A DNA stretch of 64,000 nucleotides from Pezicula radicicola (lineage: Eukaryota; Ascomycota; Leotiomycetes; Helotiales; Dermateaceae). The notes beneath the pieces were generated by a model, which saw nothing but the letters and a program-made list of their open reading frames with translations, did not search any database and was not told where the DNA came from. Below are positions 55,221-64,000 of the stretch, one piece after another (the stretch's first letter is position 1; every line of letters begins with the position of its first letter). The stretch lies in NCBI GenBank assembly GCA_003008705.1, contig PDUO01000024.1, forward strand, positions 499,120-563,119, given 5' to 3'. The translations under genes and the position numbers were made by a program.

Positions 55221-57130
55221 TGTTGTCTTTCTGTTGGGGTTTGTATTGAAATATATGTGATGTTCTATAAAGTGAGTATTTTAGGTGTTGCCTGTGCTCT
55301 TAGTGTATGTGAGAGTTCTGAGGATATTGTTTGGAGAAGGTGTGCTGTGAAGATGTGTTGTGAAGAGGAGAGGAGAGGAAAGAAGTAGTATCAAAGGGGC
55401 TTCTTATAGTTGCCGATAAGTGCGCACAGAACCAGTGAAATGATTTAATAATGTTGGTAGTCAAGAAACTCAGCAGAAAATAATCAGTGTAAATGCTGTG
55501 AATCAAGTCTTTTGTGATTCTACTTGAAGTCTCCGAGATCTGTCTGCAAAGCACTTCCAGTGATTGAAGGCATTCTAATCATGGACTCTGCGTGAATAAC
55601 GCAAGAAATCAACTTGATTCACAATCCCTCGCAGGACTTACTATAGTTATTATTCAATCTTTTCCTGGTTTCTCCTGTTATTATAATATAGTGCCCAAAA
55701 TAGCGACACACAATCGTTAATCGAGAAGTCTGTGTTGCTACAAATTATTTCTTCCTAGCTTTCTGTCAATGTTGCTACAAGTGGGATTCGTCACTCCCCT
55801 AAACTGTTCTTAGTAGAAAAATTCGAAAATCTAGGGTACTAGCGAATGCACTCTTTACTTAACACAAGCTAAAGAACAATGATGCAAATGCCACAAACCA
55901 ATATGCAAAGACTAGGAGCAAGGACTTGTATATATAGTCTCACTTACACATCTTTTCGCATAACCTAAAACCTAGACGACATAAGAAGTCCAATTTCCAC
56001 TTTAAGAAATGTTTATTTGAGGCGTTTAGGAGCTATGCTGTCACAAATAACCTTATTGCTGAATTTAAATTGTTGGACTGTACATAAAAAGAAAACAATT
56101 TACTTGGATGGAAACCCAAGGCCTGGTTCCTTGGAATTTGCCCCTACATTAAGTAGCAGAAACAAGAATACTAGGAAATTAGGAATCTATGAAGGGTAGT
56201 ACACCTTACTACTGGCTTAGTCTGTTCTCTTTTGGTTATACATATTACCTGTGCGACAATAGTTCACAAGACAGCCCTTTTTCTTTATTTTTATAATTTT
56301 TTCTCCTTGGGTAGTTATTTACACTATAATTCGACAGTGGGCTTATTACCTATTCAATACTTTTTCATTGTTTTTCTTTAAAAAATTTGTTTAGATTTAT
56401 CTAAATTTATTTAGAGTAACGTGATAACTAGTGTGTTACTTTTGTAGTATCTGCTATAAACCTAATATAAAATCACCTAGTCCATTTTTCTCTACTTAAT
56501 GTCTTTCAGTCGCTTTTCTCTTTCTCTTTTATAAATAGTTGTACCTAATTAGTATCTCTTAATTACTTATTCTCTGTGTCTTTCAAGAAACTAATCTAGA
56601 TTCTAAGTTTACCCTCCGATATGTATGGCTCTTCTGTGTAAGTAACTTTAGAGAAGAGTTTAAAAACACAGATTACTCAAAGCTGCTTGTTACATTAGCT
56701 AAACAAGGCCTTTCGCGCCGAGATTGTCTTTAGCGAACATTTATATATTCTGCGCGTATGAAAAACGTATTACTAATGTACAACTTATTATTACTATTCA
56801 GCTAGATTCTATACAGTATGATCCCTTTTTATATTTATCTCTTTAGACCCAATATCCTCGCTTAATTTTATAACCCCCTTTAATATAGCCGAGGATTCAC
56901 TACTATGCTATATCACTTATAACGTAGTTATTCGCCAACCACACTCACCATTTAATAAGACAGATCAGATATTATTCAGACTTCATCCTTGAATCACACC
57001 TAAAGGAGTTTAGAAAAGCATTTAAACCTACAAATTTCTTCCTCAAAAGCCCAAAAGATTTCCACACAATCCCATCACTCAATCATGATATTGAACATAT
57101 TGAGCTTGCATCAATAAATTCTGATCTCCC
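55221..57130. other. Promoter of the orphan gene, then AT-rich spacer
   Basis: The first 300 bases upstream of 55220 are the likely promoter and leader of the orphan gene. The rest is AT-rich with no gene. A short plus-strand frame at 56017-56199 is not convincing. Confidence 0.45.
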
Positions 57131-59850
57131 TTGATATTGAAAATAACAAACCAGAAAGCCATAAAAGTCCCAAAACAGTCACTCAAAGTAACCATGCCTC
57201 GAACAAACACCTCCAGATACAAACACGATTACGTCACACCTACCAACCCAACCTCCCCTACAGAACCCTCATCCCCATTAAATAATATCCAAATTGCTGA
57301 GGACAGCGAGGATTATCTCACCAAAAGAACAATTCTTGCAGAGGACTTCCATACAATAACACCAACACCCATACCCACATCACCCAACTCCGAATCATCT
57401 CAGCATTCACAAACTCCAAAGACACCTGCGAGAACTTCAAAGACTCCACCTCTCACCAAGAGCTGCCAACTTATATCAACAACACCAGCACCAATCTCTT
57501 CATTACCATGCGCCCTATCACTATACTCCAATCTCCCAACATCAACAATTGGTCCATCCCCAAATTTCATCTCCTCGATCGAAATCAACACACCAAATGA
57601 AAACCAGCAACGAAAATATCAACAAAAACTTCCACTACGCAATCCCTCCACTACAAAAACCCAGCTTTCATTCTCAACCAAGGTTCTTTCGACCCCTTAC
57701 CAATTTATCATGATCCGTCCACCAACAGCCACGCAATTCAAATACTTACAGATAAATACCTGGAACGGTTTAAGACTATAGGGTTGGATGTTGGCGTTGG
57801 TTCGCGGGACAGCGTGATTCAGAAGGTTAGACAGGATATTGAATCTTTGAGACAGAAGTTTTAGAATCAGGGACTTCAGCAGCCAGGAGATGAGGTTTTT
57901 GATTTATTTTCTTGGTGCGGATTGGGAAAGGTTGATTTTGATATTGGAATATGTTTTTAGTTATATTTTCTCTTCGTATGAAACTGTGGATGACTTTTGC
58001 AAGGCATGTGAGGCAGGGTTGTTAATAGCTGAGTTCGATAGCTGGGAAATGCAAGTCCACCGGAAATCTACAGCTACAGCTTCTCACCTACCCACTACTT
58101 AGCTATTCTGCTAGGAACTGGGGTATCCATATCCAGAAAGCACCAGAATCTGAGCTGTTGGGTTCTATACTAGAGTTTTGCACACCTGAAAAAGAATCTA
58201 GTCTCTACAGTCCTGGTCCTGCTCTCGACTCGATATCAAGATGAGAACTTTACCCCACATCCATGGGTCACCGTGACTGGACTTCATATTGCCAGCTTCT
58301 TTGGACTACAACAAGAAACGGCATCAGGGCTCATCCACTCTGGAATCCTAGTTGATTGATGAGAAGGACAGTGTTGGCTGGACTCCACTACGTTGAGGAG
58401 TATACGGAAAGCAGACTGAGATGACAAACCAACTTCTTGCGAACGAAGCAGATATATACATGAAAGATGATAACGATGGCACTACTCTGATGTGGGCTCT
58501 CGGGCTGCGTCACGCCATTAACTACTTCAGTGACTTCAACTTTTGGGGAGATGGTCATTGCCACCTCGGCAATACCAATCTAACGGTGGCTATTGGGCAA
58601 CGTCACCCAATAGTTTCTTCAGTAACATTAAATGTATTCGAAGATGTCCGTTACCACCTCAACGATCGCGTTCTGCTGTACGGATTAAATTGCCCAGCGA
58701 ACCTGATAGCACGCCCCCCCCAAGATCAGATCAAGCAATGCAGTCCTCGAAATTTTGATCAAGGCAACCAGGAATCTCAATATACCACAGTGTCATAATC
58801 GAACATTACTTATCCAAGCCTCGGAGAATCATCAATTTGAAGTTTGTCTCGCTCCTAATCGAGCATGGAGCCAACATCAACTGCACAGACAACGAAGGAA
58901 TGACTACCCTGTTATGGACACTTCAATACCCCAGAGTCTACAAATACTACACCAATATAAACATCTAGGACAATTGCAAAGTTCCTCTAGGAAATTTGAT
59001 CTCTTTCTATCCAGCTAGGTATCTGGCCCGCAATCACGAAGTAACCCATGCAGATGATGAACATATAATGAGCAGGTAGGTCAAAGAATGAGGATATCCT
59101 AAAAAGACTAGTCGGACCAGACTCCAATCTCGAGGCCAAGAATTTCAACAGTCATACAGCCCTCTCGTTGACCATGGAAACGCACTCGGACAATCTTGTC
59201 AAGCATCTACTTAACCATGAGGGCCAGATTCGATGCTAGTGACAACGATGGCCTAACACCTCTCATGCAAGCATACTGGCAGCCATCATTATTGCAAACT
59301 CGTTTCAATAACGTTACTATCTTTGGTAAGGCAGAGGTTTTTGGGGATCACACTACTGCGTTTCCACGGTGACCCCAGCTCAATACTACGATGCTTTAAC
59401 GAACCTCAGACGAGCTTTCGATATCGAGAGGCTCGCTAAGAATGTGAACTTACTGCTTGCGGAGAAATCTGACGAGATTGGCCGAGAAGAAATCCGTCGA
59501 GCCTTGCAGCTAGCATAAGTTGAGGGTCTGACATCAGTGTCCTAGATACTAGAAGCAGAGCTCAGCCAGCCAGTTGTGACAAGGGAGGAAGTGCAACCAG
59601 GACTTGCCCCAATCTTTTTCAGAGCAGGCACATGATTTGATTGCCTATCCTTCAACGCGTTCAACAATGCAACAGTTCGTTTAGGAGACGCCTTACCCAA
59701 TAATAACCCACTTATATTGCATCTTCAGTTAGCTAGTACAGGAATCAGGAGAGAAATAGTAATTAAAGATGGGAATTTTTGTAACAATGCTAAAGTGCAG
59801 TTTTGGGAATATGTTACGGTTACGAGGGATGAGGATGTTAGTTTTACGTA
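57131..59850 (+). pseudogene. Decayed ankyrin-repeat protein gene
   Basis: A 216-codon frame opens at 57131 (likely start MPRTNTSRYKHDY at 57195). Past about 57630 the better peptide lies in another frame: NPAFILNQGSFDPLPIYHD through LERFKTIGLDVGVGS to 57861. Further on, changing frames read YSARNWGIHIQKAPESELLGSILEF and then ankyrin units: LLANEADIYMKDDNDGTTLMWAL at 58430-58500, IEHGANINCTDNEGM near 58860, and RFDASDNDGLTPLMQAYW near 59230. Stops and frame slips separate all of these. The order (ARNWG block, then ankyrin repeats) is that of the C-terminal part of fungal NACHT-ankyrin type proteins, but no NTPase is present here. I read it as one pseudogene; the first 216 codons could be a separate short gene. 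Confidence 0.6.
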
Positions 59851-60500
59851 ACCTTAATAATAATCTATGAATCTTTACCCGTCAGATTAATTATCATTCT
59901 AAATCTAAAACCTTTCTTCTCTAAGTTAGACTTATTTGAAACTATGAAGCAAATTAAAAAAAAGATTACTACCTTTGTAGTATATTTTAAAAAGACAAAA
60001 AGAGACTGATAATTATATATAAATTTAACCTAATCTAGTAGTAAGATAATATAATATCAACTTATATAATATATCTATATACTACTTTAAGGGAAAAATT
60101 AAATATACCTAATATATAGTTACTTCAATTAAATAACTTTTTTAAATTAAGTTAACTAGATTAAAGTTAGTTCCTATTCTTAAATAAGTTAGGTATTTAT
60201 ATTAAGTATATTAAGTAAAAGACCTTAAACTCAGCCTTCCTTTAGTTTTCTGTTCTATATTAAGATCTAGTAGAGCAAAGTGTTTTTCTATAGCTGTTAT
60301 ATTTGTCACTTCTACTATAAGTATAAGTGTTGATACATGAATAGCAAATCTCGCAACAACTTGGTCGAGATATTGTTAAATCTAAATATTGTATTCTAAT
60401 GAACATCTACAGAGGTAAAATATAAGCCCAGCCTTCGCAGGATGTGCACATGCAATCACTAGAAAATCCTCCATTTCAAGACGTCAAATTAAGCTCTCTC
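59851..60500. repeat. AT-rich RIP-like tract
   Basis: Very AT-rich, stop-dense, nearly CpG-free sequence directly after the ankyrin pseudogene. No terminal repeat is seen. Confidence 0.5.
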
Positions 60501-63500
60501 TATATCAGCGGTTAGTCAAGTGAACTTTACGTGCGCCCACCGAGGTGTTTGGATTGTGCAGCAGAGCCGATAGGCTTCACGTAGGCTCTATCGTGCATAT
60601 CCAACGGCTTGATAAGAAACTCTCCTGGAGATGGCCCAGATCCATTACAGCCACTGGACCCCGTCTGAAAACTGTCCTTACCGTACTGCACATGCAACTC
60701 CGTAGCCCAAGGAACTAAGAAGTATGGGACGGCGAGCACTCAGCTACAGGAAATAGCTTACCCTGCCATATCAACGGCTGGACAAGCGGGCTTTCGCTGC
60801 GCATCGGAAGCCACTGCAGCGAGATAGTTGAAGATAAACTTCCCTCGTCACGACGGTGGTGTAGAAATATAGAACGGTGGATGACGCTGTAGGGCGCTCC
60901 GAAAGTCTCTTTGGGTGCATTCGGGCCCAAGGAATGCGGAAGGCTTGCTCCACAAGTCCCTGCATTATCTACATTCTCTTGAAGATCCACTATGTACTAA
61001 ATCTCCGTGAGGAATGTTCGAAGCACGAGGCTCGAGGTCAAGATCCACCATGATACGAAACGAAGCATGAGCTCTTGCTGGCCGGGGAGCGTTGGATATG
61101 TAGCTGTCTCGAGGAGTATATTCTGGGTCTGCAAGGTATGGGACTGACCCTCGATGAGTTGCAGGACATGCTGCAGCTTTCCTTTTGTTGGAACTTCTTC
61201 ATCTCGCGGAAGGTAAATTTAGAGCCCGAATACCATAGCGATGGCAGGCATGGACGAAAAGGGAGAGGCTTGAGAGAGTTTGACATGTGCAGTAGCTCCT
61301 CTTCTTCCGTCTTTCTCCTAGGCTTCTAGATGCAGAATAGACGCGAGTGTAAGCTTTCACATAAGCGCGCCATTCTTGGTGATTGAGCTATGATAACAAC
61401 GTCGTCCCATCTCGTGATGTCTCAGCACTCAACCATGGAATTGGAAATCCTGGGCGAAGCTGAAGATGAAGGACTTGTGATGAGGTGATTCTGCAACATG
61501 CCCACAACTGTATCATCGCCCTCGTCTCTGTACCTCCTCGGTCTGTGTCTTGCCTCTCTCTGTCTGCCCCGCCTACCTGTTCGATCCGGCCTTGCCCTTT
61601 ACGACGTCTTTCAAGGGTCATGATGGTGAAACGACAAGCATAACCCCGCGAAGTCAATGCGATCGGGGATTAAGATCCTTTCCTCGTGTGGTGGTCGCAA
61701 CGCAGACGCAATATATTTGCCGGGACAGATAGCAAACAGCGGGGCCGCAAGACCGAGAATAACTTTTACGTCGACTGCGTGATACGGAGATACAGAGGTC
61801 CAGAGGTCATCGGGAGGCTGTGAGGGTGGCCGTTGTCGCTGATGCTGGGCGGGTGGTTGGGCTGTGCTGCCTGAGGGATGTGACTGTGATAGGCTATGCA
61901 TGAGTCCCTTCGCTGAGCAACGGCCGTTGCTGTGGAGGACGGGGAGCGGGGGACTGTGGAAACGAGAAAGCAGTCAGCATCATGTCATCGGAAAAGGCTT
62001 GGGTGGAAACCTAGCTGGTCGCAGGATCTGGGAGGATGCGTGGGAGAGAGGAGGGGAGGATTGGGGTTAGAATGGTAGAATGGTGAAAAAGTTCAGGAGA
62101 AGTCGCAGAGCCTCAAATGATATTACTACCAATTTCGCAAGACAGCTTGAGCCTGAGCTTGAGCTTTGAGCCTCAAAGGATCAAAGCCCGCGAGTCCCGT
62201 GATCTCGCACTTCTTTCGCTCCCCCCCGTTTGTTGACTCTTGGCGCTTACACGTCTTCCACCACTCAGAGACGCGAAACCGCTTTTCAGTTTCTGCGTCG
62301 CTGACCGGGCCGAGAAGATGGATCGCTTTTTCAAACATGCGCAAGCTCCCAAGGCCAGGGGACGGAAAAATCGGGGAAGATGAGCAGTAGTAGCAAGACT
62401 CACGAAAAGAGGGATTTAAAAAAATAAAAATAAAACTGGAGATCCAGACCCGTGGGTGAGACGGCGGCCGAGATACTTTTACAGCGAATGACAAGCTTCC
62501 GATCCCAAGCTGGCACAAGCTCTCCGCAATTAGAAATTCAGCTGAACGTGTCAGACCATCAAACATCATCAAAAGTCAAAGTAGAAAAGTTTCCTCAGGA
62601 CAAGCGAATGATGAGTGGGCTGTCGCCGACCGACAGCTCCGTTGAAAAAGGGTACTATACGGTAGTGGGGGAAGCGGCAGCACAAGAATAATGGCGCGCT
62701 GAGGGGTGAAAAGGATGAAGGTTGCGAGCGAGGGAGCGGGCCTTGCTGGTTTTGTTCGTACCTAGCCTTGTGGGCAGTAGTGTGGGCTGAACAAAGATTG
62801 ATTTCTTGCATGAACCTAGGTGCAGTAGTTAAGTAACCCTTCTTTTTCCACCGTCTCTGACTCGTAAAGCTAGGGAGGCACTCAACGGTAGGCACAGGAC
62901 ACGGCTGTGGGCGATGGGCATATCTCAAAAAAAAAAAAGTCGATTTCGTATTTATTGATCATCGTGTGTTGGCAGACATGGGAAATTCGTCCATAAGAAG
63001 GTGATTGTGCAGGATGTCGCTCTGGGAAATGCCATCTCATGTGTTCCAAGGTTGTGTTCACCATTATTCAAACATTAAGCTCAGCCTTCTTCCTTACTCG
63101 AGATGAGAAATGATGTCACGGGTCAGCGTAGGGCATTGAAAATAAACGGGAGACCTTCGAGACCTTTCCAAACTGGAATTTAAAGTTGAGAGGGGGGTCC
63201 TTGTTTGGTCGTCTGGCCCTTTTTAGGTAAAGGGCGGCTTTGTCTCGGGGGAAGATGGAGAACAAGAGGGCGTCTATTCAACGAATGGCAGCCTTCAAAG
63301 GAAATTGGGTGTTGGTGCGGCGTATGCGGCTCTTGGGAAGAGTGGACTGGGTCAATTCTTGTGTGGGCATCACTGTTATTAGTTATTACTATTCAATGGT
63401 CTGAGGTGGAGAGCAAACAGCGCGTTTAAGGAGCGGTGTGGTGGGTGGTGGTGTGTGGTGCCCGTCAAATCTTCCAGATATTAATGGGACGAAAAGTGAT

Positions 63501-64000
63501 GCATCAAGGCGCAACACACAACGCACAGCCTAGCAACGCAAGAACGGCAACGGGAATTGTGACTGACATTACGCCTATGTTGTTGCTTGCTTGCTTGCTT
63601 GTGCATCCAATGCATGTACGGTTAATCGCACTCCGCCAGAATCATGGCATGGCGACGGATTCTTGCGGTGCGAATAGCTACAAATGGTAGTCGGTGACAC
63701 GCAAGTGGAGGGTGGTGAGAAGTGGGATGCGGCACGGCTGACGGCATCATCTCGAGAGAACAGCATCTGGTGCATCTCGAAACTTGGAGTGCGACGACGG
63801 GAGGGGGATGCTCTTGAGAAATGCCTTGATAGGCTAAGACTATGCATGCGCATAATGCTTTCTGACCTTCCACAATTGTTCTTGTTCTACCACTTTCGTG
63901 CAGCAGCACCGCTACTGCTGCTGTAATGTACAGTACCTGCACGGCTCCGCCGCTAAGGCTTGGAGCTCAGCTCTGGTGGTGGCTTGTTGACCAGCCAGAC
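60501..64000. other. GC-richer terminal segment, no gene supported
   Basis: Base composition changes abruptly to GC-rich. Many 60-150-codon frames exist on both strands, as expected in GC-rich DNA, but none shows a domain or a splice-consistent model. The mixture of purine runs, A11 at 62927-62938, (TTGC)n at 63583-63601 and C/T-rich stretches resembles a long fungal promoter or leader of a gene beyond the window. Confidence 0.4.
63583..63601. repeat. (TTGC)n microsatellite
   Basis: Four and three-quarter copies of TTGC. Confidence 0.8.

Noticed and set aside
60527..60990. Possible two-exon gene on the minus strand
   Set aside because: The only GTAAG donor would give an intron too short for this genome, and the peptides match no family I know.

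Overview
This window looks like a chromosome segment of a filamentous ascomycete (Pezizomycotina; the gene set and intron style fit Leotiomycetes, but that rank is inference). The genes carry short introns (about 47-90 nt, with GTAAGT-like donors and CTAAC-like branch sites). They include Zn2Cys6 regulators, P450s and Pth11-like membrane proteins. Long AT-rich, CpG-poor tracts are typical of RIP (repeat-induced point mutation). I joined exons by hand from donor/acceptor sites, reading frame and family motifs; no alignment was run.

Layout. 0-4.2 kb: a coiled-coil protein with about 32-residue repeats and a serine alpha/beta hydrolase, followed by an AT-rich repeat relic. 6-10.5 kb: a RidA-flavin amine oxidase fusion and a Zn2Cys6 regulator whose sixth zinc cysteine is missing, with a large palindrome between them. 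11.5-16.8 kb: a dialkylglycine-decarboxylase-like pseudogene, a 112-aa protein, and an epoxide hydrolase divergent from a shortened Zn2Cys6 regulator. 18.7-24 kb: a seven-helix rhodopsin-domain protein, a P450 and a GNAT acetyltransferase. 24.3-25.7 kb: a RIP-mutated Tc1/mariner element with perfect 38-bp ends. 28-35 kb: a second P450 that lacks a canonical splice donor, a full-length Zn2Cys6/Fungal_trans regulator and an aldo-keto reductase. 36.9-39.3 kb: an animal-type haem peroxidase with a YxxH motif. 40.8 kb: a fragment of an SNF2 helicase. 44.5-49.7 kb: a second rhodopsin-domain protein and a short secreted tyrosinase. 49.7-60.5 kb: mostly AT-rich repeat debris with one Ser-rich orphan gene and an ankyrin-repeat pseudogene. 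60.5-64 kb: GC-richer DNA with no gene I can support.

Taken together this is an accessory, oxidation-rich region: amine oxidase, two P450s, epoxide hydrolase, aldo-keto reductase, haem peroxidase, tyrosinase and three Zn2Cys6 regulators. I see no PKS, NRPS or terpene synthase backbone, so I do not call it a secondary-metabolite cluster. Several members are decaying (a regulator finger, a decarboxylase, a helicase, an ankyrin protein and a P450 splice site), which fits turnover beside RIP-affected repeats. I found no tRNA, rRNA or CRISPR array.
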